Shown piece after piece: positions 17,776 to 25,687 of a DNA stretch of 37,251 nt. Below the pieces are notes generated by a model, which was not told where the DNA came from, searched no databases, and worked only from the letters and a program-made list of their open reading frames with translations. The stretch comes from Bradyrhizobium jicamae. GTDB lineage: Bacteria > Pseudomonadota > Alphaproteobacteria > Rhizobiales > Xanthobacteraceae. The DNA is taken from contig NZ_LLXZ01000027.1 in the NCBI RefSeq assembly GCF_001440395.1, forward strand, positions 109,816 through 147,066, given 5' to 3'. The position numbers and the translations under genes were made by a program. Positions within the stretch are counted from its first letter, which is position 1. Each line of letters opens with the position of its first letter.

Positions 17776-19149
17776 ATGCTGTCTCGCCGCTCGGTTTTGT
17801 TGGGAGGGGTCGCGCTTTCCCTTGGGTCCGCCCCTGCTCGGGCTCAGCCATCTCCCGAAGAGAGCATTTCTGCAGTCCTGAGGGATCGGGTGGATATCGG
17901 GCGCGAAAGCCTCGGGCTTGTCGCAGCGGTTTTGGACGGCGACCGGCGCAGCATTTTCGCCCACGGGCAATCCGGCTCCGAGAATAATCGCCCGCTCGAC
18001 GGCGACACGGTGTTCGAGATCGGCTCGATCACCAAGGTTTTCACCGCGCTCTTGTTTGCCGACATGGTCCTGCGCGGCGAACTCGCGCCGGATGACCCTG
18101 CAGCGAAATTCCTGCCTGACAGCGTGAAAATGCCCGATTTCGAGGGCGCGCCGATCACGCTGATGGACCTTGCGACCTACACGTCGGGCCTGCCGCGGAT
18201 GCCATCGAATTTCGCGCCGAAGGATTGGAGCAATCCCTACATCGATTACAGGGCCGAGCGGCTCTACGACTATCTCTCGAACCACAAGCTCGGCTTCAAG
18301 CCCGGCACGCATTACGAATACGCCAATCTCGGCTTCGGCCTGCTCGGCCACATTCTCGAGCGGCGCGCCGGCAAGAGCTACGAGGATCTGGTCGTCTCGC
18401 GCATTTGCGCACCGCTCGGCATGGACGACACGCGTATCACGCTGTCGGATTCGATGCAGCAACGCCTGGCGCGCGGCCACAACGCCGCGCTGGCACCGGT
18501 CGCGAACTGGGATTTTTCGGTCCTTGCTGGCGCCGGCGCGTTGCGCTCGACGGCGAACGACCTGACGAAATTCTTGCAGATGTGCATGGACCCGGCCGAC
18601 GGGCCGCTCGCCGCCGCGCTGAAGCTGACGCTGTCCGAGCGGCGTCCACGGGCGAGCGAGCGCTATGTGGCGCTGGGCTGGTTCGTGGCGAACCGGTTCG
18701 GCGATGAGGTGGTCTGGAAGAGCGGCGGCACCGGCGGCTATGCGACCTTCATCGGCTACTCGACCAAAACCCGGCGCAACTTTATCCTGCTCTCCAATGC
18801 GGCCGACTATGACCCCAACACCGCGCTTGCGACGCATCTCGTCAACGCGGCATACCCGATGCCGAAACTTTACCGCGAGGTACCGGTCGATCCGGCCGTG
18901 CTGGCCGCCTATACCGGACGTTACGAGCTCACGCCGACCTTCGCGCTGACGGTGCGGGCCGATGGCGCGCGCCTGTTCGTGCGGGGGACAGGCCAGGACG
19001 AACTCCAGGTCTTCGCCGAGAGCGAGACCGACTTTTTCAGTCGCGTGGTCAATGCCCAGATCACCTTCGCGCGGCCGGAAGGCGGCGCAGCCCCGTCGCT
19101 GGTCCTGCATCAGAACGGCAGGGACAGGGTGGCCAAGCGCATACCGTGA
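17776..19149 (+). CDS. Class C beta-lactamase-like serine hydrolase (penicillin-binding-protein fold)
   Basis: This 457-residue protein shows the serine beta-lactamase class C / DD-peptidase / esterase signatures: Ser84-Ile-Thr-Lys87 (GSITKVF), Tyr182-Ala-Asn184 (YEYANLGFG) and a KSGGTGGY motif in place of KTG. A C-terminal domain of about 100 residues (AAYTGRYELTPTFALTVRAD) resembles DUF3471-type tails found on such hydrolases, so a peptidase, esterase or lactamase role is possible. The N-terminus MLSRRSVLLGGVALSLGSAP is a twin-arginine-type signal. ATG 17776 gives that signal; ATG 17764, in frame, adds four residues. The AGGAGAGG upstream (17731-17738) is rather far from either. It ends 13 bases from the convergent hydrolase gene. 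Confidence 0.87.
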   Translation: MLSRRSVLLGGVALSLGSAPARAQPSPEESISAVLRDRVDIGRESLGLVAAVLDGDRRSIFAHGQSGSENNRPLDGDTVFEIGSITKVFTALLFADMVLRGELAPDDPAAKFLPDSVKMPDFEGAPITLMDLATYTSGLPRMPSNFAPKDWSNPYIDYRAERLYDYLSNHKLGFKPGTHYEYANLGFGLLGHILERRAGKSYEDLVVSRICAPLGMDDTRITLSDSMQQRLARGHNAALAPVANWDFSVLAGAGALRSTANDLTKFLQMCMDPADGPLAAALKLTLSERRPRASERYVALGWFVANRFGDEVVWKSGGTGGYATFIGYSTKTRRNFILLSNAADYDPNTALATHLVNAAYPMPKLYREVPVDPAVLAAYTGRYELTPTFALTVRADGARLFVRGTGQDELQVFAESETDFFSRVVNAQITFARPEGGAAPSLVLHQNGRDRVAKRIP

Positions 19150-19162
19150 TGGCGTCGCCTGC

Positions 19163-20164
19163 TTAGCCCAGCTTCAGCAACGCGTGCAGGAAATCGCTCA
19201 CCGCCTTCTGCGCTTCCTTCGCCGTCGCCGGGTTGCCGCCGACATGCGGATTGAGCGCGATGCAGGCATCCTTGTAGGTGAAGGGCTCTTTGGTCTCGTC
19301 GTTCATGAGCACGCCGCCTTCGCCTTCCCTAAGGCGGCAATTGCGGGCGGACTGCGCATTGACTGAGACGACGACCGTGCTGAGGCCGAGCAGGCCGGCA
19401 TCGAAGCCGTGTGCGGAATCCGGATATTCCGTCAGCACAGCGTCACGCTTCGCCTCCTGCAGGCGGCCGAGATAGGCCTTGCAGGTGGCGACGGGGTTGT
19501 AGTCGTCAGGCGTGCCGTGAAAGATCCGGATCGGACGCGCCGCGACCTCGGTGTCGGTGGCGTAGGTCGTCGAGCAATCCGGATAGAACGGAATATAGGC
19601 CGCGAACTGCGCGCCGGACTTGTTCCAGAGCTTGTGGAAGCGATCGAGGCTGGCGTAGAGCGCCGCCTGTCCGCCGCGCGAAAATCCCATCAGCACGATT
19701 TTGTCAGGATCGACGCGCGGATGCTTGGCGAGGATTTCGAGCGAACGGTAGATGTCGACGATGAAATTGAGCCGGCCGAGCAGGGCCTGGTTGGGGCCGA
19801 CCGCAGTGAGCCCGCGGCCGCTGAACCCGTCGATCACGAAGGTGGAAATCCCCATCGCATTGAAGTGACGTACCCACGGGTCCATGCCGGCGCCGACGCC
19901 GCTTGACCCGTGCATCAGCACGACGACGGGAAGCTTTCCGGTGCCTTGCGCGATACGGAATTCGCCGGCCACCGTGACCTGCTTGCCATTGGCATCGCCG
20001 TTCAGGAACTGCTGGTCAGAAATCGTCAGCGACGGGATGGCGTAGATTTCGGTGCGCGCGGCGACATCCTTCGGCATCGATTGCGCCGATGTTTCGATGC
20101 AGGTGAATAGCGTAGTGGTGCAAAGAATCGCAGCCGCAACGGCGACGCGCCAATCAGTCAGCAT
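19163..20164 (-). CDS. Secreted dienelactone-hydrolase-like alpha/beta-hydrolase
   Basis: This 333-residue protein has a signal peptide (about 1-28, ending ETSAQS). The oxyanion region VVLMHGSSGVGAG (about 82-92), the nucleophile motif GFSRGG with Ser162, the acid in FHGTPDDYNP and a histidine in DSAHGFD define an alpha/beta-hydrolase of the dienelactone-hydrolase type. Cysteine is the nucleophile in classical dienelactone hydrolases; here it is serine, as in many secreted relatives. The substrate is unknown. The start is ATG 20162-20164. Its stop is 13 bases from that of the class C-like hydrolase, so the two genes converge with no room for a separate terminator. Confidence 0.87.
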   Translation of the reverse strand: MLTDWRVAVAAAILCTTTLFTCIETSAQSMPKDVAARTEIYAIPSLTISDQQFLNGDANGKQVTVAGEFRIAQGTGKLPVVVLMHGSSGVGAGMDPWVRHFNAMGISTFVIDGFSGRGLTAVGPNQALLGRLNFIVDIYRSLEILAKHPRVDPDKIVLMGFSRGGQAALYASLDRFHKLWNKSGAQFAAYIPFYPDCSTTYATDTEVAARPIRIFHGTPDDYNPVATCKAYLGRLQEAKRDAVLTEYPDSAHGFDAGLLGLSTVVVSVNAQSARNCRLREGEGGVLMNDETKEPFTYKDACIALNPHVGGNPATAKEAQKAVSDFLHALLKLG

Positions 20165-20309
20165 GAATCCCCCAAGTGCTTTTTTGTTATCTGCAGAACT
20201 AGATCAAGCGGGCGGCGAACTGTCAATTTGCCGCGTGAGTCGCTCGATGCGTCCTGCCTTGCGGGAGCCCCGGAAACCGGGGAAGATGCGATGCGGTTCG
20301 GGAGGACAT

Positions 20310-20966
20310 ATGGCAATCATTTCAAGGCTGCCAGGCGTCACTTTGCTCCTGGTCGGATTGACCCTGCTGTCGGGAAACGCTCGTGCTGCCGAGCCGTCCT
20401 ATGACGACTACGTGGCGCAGGTGAAGGCCGGCAAGCTCGACATCGACTATACCGCGTTTCGCATGGCTTATGCCGCCAGCCCAAAATACGAGCCTTACGG
20501 CGCCGCCCGCGCCCTGATCGGCCAGATCAAGAAGGCCTACGTCGCCGGCGATTGCCCGGCAGCGATCGCGCACGCGAAGGAGGTGCTTGAGGTCAACTTC
20601 GTCCAGATCGACGCCCACATGGTGACAGCCAGCTGCCTGAAGAAGGCGGGGAACGAGGAGGAGGCGCGGCGGGCGCATGCGGTGTTCATCGGGCTGGTCA
20701 GATCCGTGCTCGGATCGGGTGACGGAAAGAGCCCGGAAACCGCCTTTGTCGTCATCGGCATCGACGAGGAGTACAGCGTGATGGCGGCCTTGTCGCTGAC
20801 GCTGGTCAGGCAGGCGCTGATCAATCACGGAGGATCTGCCTTCGACCGGATGGAGGTAAAGAAGCGGGATTCAGACGAAATCGCAACGCTCTATTTCAAC
20901 GTCGACCGCCTCCAGGCGCAAATGGCGCGCACGTTTCAGAACCAGTCGCCCCAGAAGATACAGTAG
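20310..20966 (+). CDS. Secreted hypothetical protein, DUF4919-like
   Basis: This 218-residue protein has a signal peptide (about 1-27, ending GNARAA) and a helical body. YDDYVAQVKAGKLDIDYTAF and RMAYAASPKYEPYG resemble the opening of DUF4919 proteins (a phrase of the form LDIDF..LR.AY..SP.Y.PY); AHMVTASCLKKAGNEEEARR looks TPR-like. No catalytic residues are recognised. GGAGG lies immediately upstream of ATG 20310, at four bases, which is close but workable. The longer frame to 20052 overlaps the divergent hydrolase gene and is not used. It is followed by a 122-base spacer before the convergent AIM24 gene. The function is unknown. Confidence 0.8.
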   Translation: MAIISRLPGVTLLLVGLTLLSGNARAAEPSYDDYVAQVKAGKLDIDYTAFRMAYAASPKYEPYGAARALIGQIKKAYVAGDCPAAIAHAKEVLEVNFVQIDAHMVTASCLKKAGNEEEARRAHAVFIGLVRSVLGSGDGKSPETAFVVIGIDEEYSVMAALSLTLVRQALINHGGSAFDRMEVKKRDSDEIATLYFNVDRLQAQMARTFQNQSPQKIQ

Positions 20967-21088
20967 GCGATCACGCTACGCGGCCTTAATGCGGACCTCG
21001 ATCGCTTCGATCTGGCGCGGCACACTCGAATTGAAACGAAATCGTCGCTTTGATTCTCACCATCTCCGCAGACTACTGGCTTAGCGAT

Positions 21089-21769
21089 TCATTCGAAGAG
21101 TGAACCTTCGATCGTCTCACCGGTCACTTTCTGATACATGTGCTGGTTCCAATAAGGAGTCCAGCAGACGAGCGCCTTCCCGCTTCCACTATAGACGCGC
21201 AGGCGCCGCTGTCCCGAAAGTAGATCCAGTGGAAAGGGCGAGGAGCGGCGCGAATGGAATTCGAGACCGTCAGTACGCCCGAGCACCAACCGGCCCTGCA
21301 CCGACAAATCGCCCTTCTTGATCTCAACCATTTCAACCGGCCCTGGCGCATTGATGGCGACCTGACCCTGGTTTGACACCGTTGTTTTCCAGACCAATAC
21401 GCCGTCGCCGGCCCAAAGGCTTGGGCCGATCCGCTCGCGAAGGAGCCCGAGGTCTACGTTTCCTTCAGATGCCCAATAGACCCTGGGCTCGAGAATCCAT
21501 CGTTCGTTCTTTCCCACGGTGAGGACGTGATAGCCGCCGAGCGATGGTTGCAGAAGGATCGAACCTGTACCTTTATAGTAAGGCCTGATGCGGCCCTCAC
21601 CGGTGAAGACCCCGCGAATGAGGTCGCGCGGGGACGGCAGGTGTGGAGTCAACTGTATGTTGCCCCGCATGTTTGAGAGAGCGCCACGCCGCGCCCGCAC
21701 CGTCTCATTGGCAATGTCGATCTGAATCTGCCTCATCCCTTCAACTTCGCGGATCGAAAAAATTGCCAT
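21089..21769 (-). CDS. AIM24-family protein
   Basis: This 226-residue soluble beta-rich protein matches the AIM24 pattern, a family named after a yeast mitochondrial protein: VRARRGALSNMRGNIQLTP, then GVFTGEGRIRPYYKGTGSIL, LQPSLGGYHVL, and WILEPRVYWASEGNV. The C-terminal half continues in a repeat-like beta pattern to CWTPYWNQHMYQ. The biochemical role of the family is not established. ATG 21767-21769 is preceded by CGGAG; the longer frame to 21808 would overlap the upstream gene. It is the last of three closely spaced minus-strand genes (TAXI binding protein, DUF4239, AIM24), 17 bases after the DUF4239 stop, so it is probably co-transcribed. Confidence 0.78.
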   Translation of the reverse strand: MAIFSIREVEGMRQIQIDIANETVRARRGALSNMRGNIQLTPHLPSPRDLIRGVFTGEGRIRPYYKGTGSILLQPSLGGYHVLTVGKNERWILEPRVYWASEGNVDLGLLRERIGPSLWAGDGVLVWKTTVSNQGQVAINAPGPVEMVEIKKGDLSVQGRLVLGRTDGLEFHSRRSSPFPLDLLSGQRRLRVYSGSGKALVCWTPYWNQHMYQKVTGETIEGSLFE

Positions 21770-21786
21770 GAGTCGGCACTCCGAGT

Positions 21787-22587
21787 TCAACCCAGCGGCT
21801 CGTCCCAAACCATCTGCCGATCCCAGAGCAGTTTGATGGGATTGGGATCAAGTCCCGATACGCTTCGCAATGGTCTATCGAGAGCCACGATGACAAACAG
21901 GATCACGCCCAGGAAAACAGCCGTTATGGTCCCGAGCACAAACTGCTGCCGCAGCGGCATCCGCAGCGCGACCAATAACAGGATGTTGATTGCCGCGCCG
22001 ATGAGAACCGCATACCACAATACATTCGGGATCGCGGTGACTACGCCCATCAAGCGCTGCTGCCGCGCTCGGTTAAAATTTTGAAAATTGCTGATAACTT
22101 CGGCGTGGATGATCTTCTGTGACTCTGTTTCCGGCTCGAACACCGCAAGCTGCTGACGCAATGAGTTGGCGCGATTTATTCCTCCGTCGAGAATTTGTCC
22201 CTTGCGATGCGCCGCCCACTCCTTGTGGAGTGTGAACAACACGTAGTCTCTCAACATCGCTTTCAGTTCGGATCGGATCGGCTCAGGATACATGCTCATA
22301 TCGGAATAGAATGAGCTAATGGCGGTTGCCTCGCCCAGTATCGCTTCCTTGACGCGTTCGCTGTTCTGATACGCAGCGACGGTCAGTAGCCCCAGTAATA
22401 GTCCGTAGAAGAGGCTGAAAGCCGAAGTTCCGTAGCCGATCGCGTTGTTTAGATCAGGTCCAGCACCCATCAATATGCGCAGTATCGGCTTGATGATCAG
22501 CAGCCCGAATATGATGCTGCCCACCGCGATGAGTGCGAAATACACCGCAAGCTCGTTGAGCGGAATATCGTACACGAAATCGGGCAT
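21787..22587 (-). CDS. Bestrophin-like DUF4239 membrane protein
   Basis: This 266-residue protein has two N-terminal transmembrane segments (about 10-35 and 50-75), a soluble helical region including AILGEATAISSFYSDM and a long middle helix, and two C-terminal transmembrane segments (about 190-215 and 222-242) ending in ALDRPLRS. This layout and the ALDRPF-like motif are typical of DUF4239, a bestrophin-like family; transport is suspected but unproven. ATG 22585-22587 has GGAGAGG just upstream. An in-frame GTG at 22605 overlaps the stop of the preceding TAXI gene by four bases, so coupling is possible either way. It is the middle gene of the TAXI-DUF4239-AIM24 unit. Confidence 0.85.
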   Translation of the reverse strand: MPDFVYDIPLNELAVYFALIAVGSIIFGLLIIKPILRILMGAGPDLNNAIGYGTSAFSLFYGLLLGLLTVAAYQNSERVKEAILGEATAISSFYSDMSMYPEPIRSELKAMLRDYVLFTLHKEWAAHRKGQILDGGINRANSLRQQLAVFEPETESQKIIHAEVISNFQNFNRARQQRLMGVVTAIPNVLWYAVLIGAAINILLLVALRMPLRQQFVLGTITAVFLGVILFVIVALDRPLRSVSGLDPNPIKLLWDRQMVWDEPLG

Positions 22588-22601
22588 TGCCCTCTCCGGA
22601 T

Positions 22602-23561
22602 TCACGGCTTTCCAGCAAGAAGCTTGTCGAATGCGCGAGCGGCCGCGGGATGCAGCGGGGCAGAAAGGCCTGTTGTTTGCATAGTTCCGGACTCGATCGC
22701 CGCCAGAACCGGAACTTTCTGTCGCAATGTGGAGAGGTTCGCGAGCGTGTTGCGAACGAAGGCATCAACAATTTCGTCGTCGGTGGAAGCAACCGTCAGG
22801 ACGGTGGCCCGGACGGCAAAGGTGACTACCTTGCCGGGCGCCGCGGCATTCGCTTGCACTGGTAACGAGATGACGGTGTATTCGTCGTTTCCAGAAATCA
22901 AACGTTCGATCTCGGGGCCGCCAAGCGACAGGAGCACTGCATCGCATTCATCGAGCGCGCGGGTGATTGCGGCGTTGGGAAGGCCCACGATGAGCGCAGT
23001 GGCGTCAATGTGGCCGGCGCATAGTTCGACGATCGCATCGCTGCTTGGGAGCTCGGCAACAAACTGGAAATCGGAAATCTGAACTCCGAAACTTTTCATC
23101 ACCGCTCGCATCGTCGCCTGTCTTCCTGACGACGGCTGACCGATATCCACGCGTTTGCCGATGAGATCGCGGAAGCTCTCGATACCGGACTTCCGTCGCG
23201 CAAGAAGGCTAAACGGCTCGGGGTAAAGGGACATGACGCTTCGTAGCTGCGTCATCGGCCCGCGAGACGCGAATACCGAGGTTCCCTTGAAGGCATGCTT
23301 TTGCCAGTCAGACTGGACGATGGCGAAGTCAAGTTGCCCCTTGTCAAGCGCAACTAGATTGTAGAGCGAGCCCGGTGTGGCTTCCGGTGAGCAACGAAGT
23401 TGCCTCCGTTCGGCTCGATTGATGACTTCGCACATCGAGCGTGCTGCAGCGAAATAGCCTCCATCCAGATCACCAGATCCTACCGAGAATAATCGCAGGT
23501 TTTCGGCGCGCAGCGGCTGCGCCAGCACGAGAACTGCAAACAGCACAAAAATGGTCCGCAT
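22602..23561 (-). CDS. TAXI-family TRAP transporter solute-binding protein
   Basis: This 319-residue periplasmic protein has a signal peptide (MRTIFVLFAVLVLAQPLRAE). The TAXI pattern is clear: LFSVGSGDLDGGYFAAARSM (about 24-43), PGSLYNLVALDKGQLDFAIVQSD-type core and the DLIGKRVDIGQPSSGRQATM segment. TAXI proteins usually feed glutamate or other carboxylates to a TRAP permease. No TRAP membrane subunit is present here; the downstream genes are DUF4239 and AIM24 instead. The stop region overlaps the first possible start of DUF4239. It may therefore be a sensor or a binding partner for a non-TRAP membrane protein. The ligand is unknown. Confidence 0.88.
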   Translation of the reverse strand: MRTIFVLFAVLVLAQPLRAENLRLFSVGSGDLDGGYFAAARSMCEVINRAERRQLRCSPEATPGSLYNLVALDKGQLDFAIVQSDWQKHAFKGTSVFASRGPMTQLRSVMSLYPEPFSLLARRKSGIESFRDLIGKRVDIGQPSSGRQATMRAVMKSFGVQISDFQFVAELPSSDAIVELCAGHIDATALIVGLPNAAITRALDECDAVLLSLGGPEIERLISGNDEYTVISLPVQANAAAPGKVVTFAVRATVLTVASTDDEIVDAFVRNTLANLSTLRQKVPVLAAIESGTMQTTGLSAPLHPAAARAFDKLLAGKP

Positions 23562-23706
23562 TTAAAATCCGTGGCGGTTTCCGGAAAGCGATCACCAGGC
23601 TTCCACGATCGCGCGATGGCTCTACCAGGGACTGGCTCCACATTCGGCATCAAGAACCGGCTGCGCAGTCTGCCGCGCGCAGACCGCGCAAAACGGCATC
23701 CAGAGA

Positions 23707-24849
23707 TCAAGCGCGCGAGAGCGTATCGAGTTTTACGCGAAGCTCATCGATTGCCGGTTTCGCAATATCTCCAACCCCGGGGGTCGCCAGCACCTTGTCA
23801 CACATCTGGTTGATGGTCGGGGTTGCTGCCGCAATCAACTTGGCAAGAGCAGTTCTTCCTTCGGGGGTGAGCTTCGTCGCGAGGCTGCTGACTTCGTTCA
23901 ATTGCGTTGTCGCTTCCCGAAGCTTGGGGATGGCCGCTTGAGCGGAAGCGGTGTCCGTGATCGTTGGCAGCACGGATCTCAACGTGCCGACGGACGAGTT
24001 GACCTGGTTCGCCAAATTCACTCCTCCAATCGTCAGATCCGGCGGGGCCAAACCCACGGTTCCGGTCGCAGGCTGTGTAGTGGCCGGACGCGGCAACTCG
24101 GCAACCGTTTCAGTCCGTGACCCGAAGGCATACCAGGCGAGACCGCCCAATATGGCCACGGCGGCTAGCCAATAGGGCCACTGCGACGATGCTGCACTTG
24201 TTGTGGCGTAAGCTGCCCTGCTGGCCGTCTGCTCCGAAGCGCTGGCAATTCGGCTACCGGCGGCCGAAGCTGCCGCAGCACCGCTACGCATTGTTCCTGT
24301 CGCTCGGTCGATAAGGCCGGCAGCGCTAAGCTGATCGGCCAGGCCGGACGGAATCGCTGCGGCGAACTGATCCTTTTGCGAGCCGAGAAGCGCCGCCAGC
24401 CCGTTCGCATCCAGGCCCGCGCTGCGCTGTTGTTGACCCAGGGTGCCGAGGATCACAGGGCCGAGCATGCCGAGCAGCGACTTGCTGGTTGCTCCGTCGA
24501 GTCCCGCGAACTTGCCAACCGACTGTGCCATCGTATCCAGCGCGGTTCCGCCGAACAGACCGGACAGCATGCCCGATCCGCTTTCCGCGAGCGCGTTCTG
24601 GTTTGAGCCGGCGATCAGGTTCTTGAAATTCTCGACCGCTCCAGCCGGCTGCTGCGCCAGCGTGTTGTTGAGCTGGCGTGCCCCGTTGGGGGTGACAGCA
24701 ACGTCCGCCAGACTCGCAAGCAATGCGGGAACGGCGCCTCCAATTGCCTTTTGCACGAGGCTGCGGTCAATGCCCAAGGCAGAAGCGATCTTTGCGATCA
24801 TGTCGGGAGTCAGGAATTGCATCACAACGGAGACGAGATTCGCGGCCAT
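23707..24849 (-). CDS. DUF937-domain protein with one transmembrane segment
   Basis: This 380-residue protein begins with a DUF937 (YidB-like) region of about 1-185: MIAKIASALGIDRSLVQKAI, GGAVPALLASLADVA, GMLGPVILGTLGQQQRSAGL and DANGLAALLGSQKDQF. An Ala/Ser-rich linker leads to one transmembrane segment (about 226-243, WPYWLAAVAILGGLAWYAFG), and a helical C-terminal part follows (about 275-380). The function of the family is not known. GGAGAG precedes ATG 24849. A FixK/FNR-type box lies 178 bases upstream (25027-25040) and, read on this strand, would place a transcript start near 24992. It is a stand-alone gene separated by 145 bases from the TAXI gene. Confidence 0.85.
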   Translation of the reverse strand: MAANLVSVVMQFLTPDMIAKIASALGIDRSLVQKAIGGAVPALLASLADVAVTPNGARQLNNTLAQQPAGAVENFKNLIAGSNQNALAESGSGMLSGLFGGTALDTMAQSVGKFAGLDGATSKSLLGMLGPVILGTLGQQQRSAGLDANGLAALLGSQKDQFAAAIPSGLADQLSAAGLIDRATGTMRSGAAAASAAGSRIASASEQTASRAAYATTSAASSQWPYWLAAVAILGGLAWYAFGSRTETVAELPRPATTQPATGTVGLAPPDLTIGGVNLANQVNSSVGTLRSVLPTITDTASAQAAIPKLREATTQLNEVSSLATKLTPEGRTALAKLIAAATPTINQMCDKVLATPGVGDIAKPAIDELRVKLDTLSRA

Positions 24850-25141
24850 GGCATTCTCTCCATTTTGGTTGTGAGGTGCGTGCGTTCTGGGACTGCGGTT
24901 TGATATCCGGTCGTTCCTCCGCCAATCAGAATGTGCTGGAGTGGACCCAGGGTCGCGACCAGAGAGACACGCGTCGCTGCCGCGCCGTCGGAGGGGTATA
25001 TGGCTCCCAAGGGAGTCGGCTAACTCTTGATCTAGATCAATGGAACCTAGTCCGTCATGAACACACGACGAATTGAATCGCGGCCTGTAGAGGTACCCAG
25101 AGTAGGACCATGCGCGAAAGCAGGATGTTGTGGCTCACGCC
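24850..25141. other. Intergenic spacer between DUF937 and DUF4260 genes
   Basis: No gene is supported. The spacer holds the FixK/FNR-type box at 25027-25040 and, on the minus strand, a TATA-like stretch near 24997-25002 suitably placed as a -10 element for the DUF937 gene. A 40-codon plus-strand frame from ATG 25057 has no ribosome site and is not called. Confidence 0.4.
25027..25040 (-). promoter_or_regulatory. FixK/FNR-type box 3, upstream of the DUF937 gene
   Basis: TTGATCTAGATCAA is an exact TTGAT-N4-ATCAA palindrome. The only gene reading away from it is the minus-strand DUF937 gene. Centred at -41.5, the transcript would start near 24992, leaving a leader of about 143 bases. That is longer than usual, so the target is less certain than for the box at 14850. 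Confidence 0.65.
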
Positions 25142-25576
25142 CTAATTCGACTGCTTCCCGATCCGGCCCAGATGGGTGAACGAGAAACCGGTCTCGTATT
25201 TCAGCCCATAGCCCAGCGCGCGGTCGAAGCCGATATGGGCCAGCCAGATCATCGCGATCGAGAGGATGAGCGGGGAGGCGGTGGCAAAGCCGGTCGTCAT
25301 GATCGCCATCGGCGCCAGGTAGCTGTGAGCGGCGTTGTAGATCATGGCGCCGAACCGGGGTCCGCTCAGATAGGCGGCAAAGCTGAGGTCGGGCATGAAG
25401 AACAGGATGGCGTAAATCCACCAGTCGCCGTCCCAGATGTAATAAAGCAGCGTCATTCCGATAAATAACGCTAATCCTTCCAGCCGGAGCACTGCGCGCA
25501 CGCCCCCTGTGACGGCGCCCGAAGTGTCGGCGCCAGCGATATCGGTCATTCCGGTCCCCATGGTCTGGACCGGCAT
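25142..25576 (-). CDS. DUF4260 family membrane protein
   Basis: This 144-residue protein has about four hydrophobic segments, with LRLEGLALFIGMTLLYYIWD, WWIYAILFFMPDLSF, YLSGPRFGAMIYNAAHSYL and HIGFDRALGYGLKYETGFSF. These match the DUF4260 pattern, whose closing motif is HIGxDRxLGYGLKY. The function is unknown. ATG 25576 is used; in-frame ATGs at 25561 and 25549 are also possible. It is divergent from the propionyl-CoA carboxylase gene, with a 111-base spacer, and is probably transcribed alone. Confidence 0.87.
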   Translation of the reverse strand: MPVQTMGTGMTDIAGADTSGAVTGGVRAVLRLEGLALFIGMTLLYYIWDGDWWIYAILFFMPDLSFAAYLSGPRFGAMIYNAAHSYLAPMAIMTTGFATASPLILSIAMIWLAHIGFDRALGYGLKYETGFSFTHLGRIGKQSN

Positions 25577-25687
25577 ATAGGGGCTGCAAGGCGGCGGTAC
25601 CAGATGCCGGATCGGGTGTTTCCGCTTCCGAAAAGGCCGTGTTAGAAGGCCTTCAAATCGTTACCCAAAAAGGCGGGCGGAAGCAGC

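Noticed and set aside
17746..19110. A 454-codon minus-strand frame opposite the class C-like hydrolase
   Set aside because: Shadow frame; the composition (Arg, Val, Asp, Gly, His) is typical of the antisense of GC-rich genes.
25057..25179. A 40-codon plus-strand frame downstream of FixK box 3
   Set aside because: No ribosome site, a composition unlike coding sequence, and overlap with the end of the DUF4260 gene.
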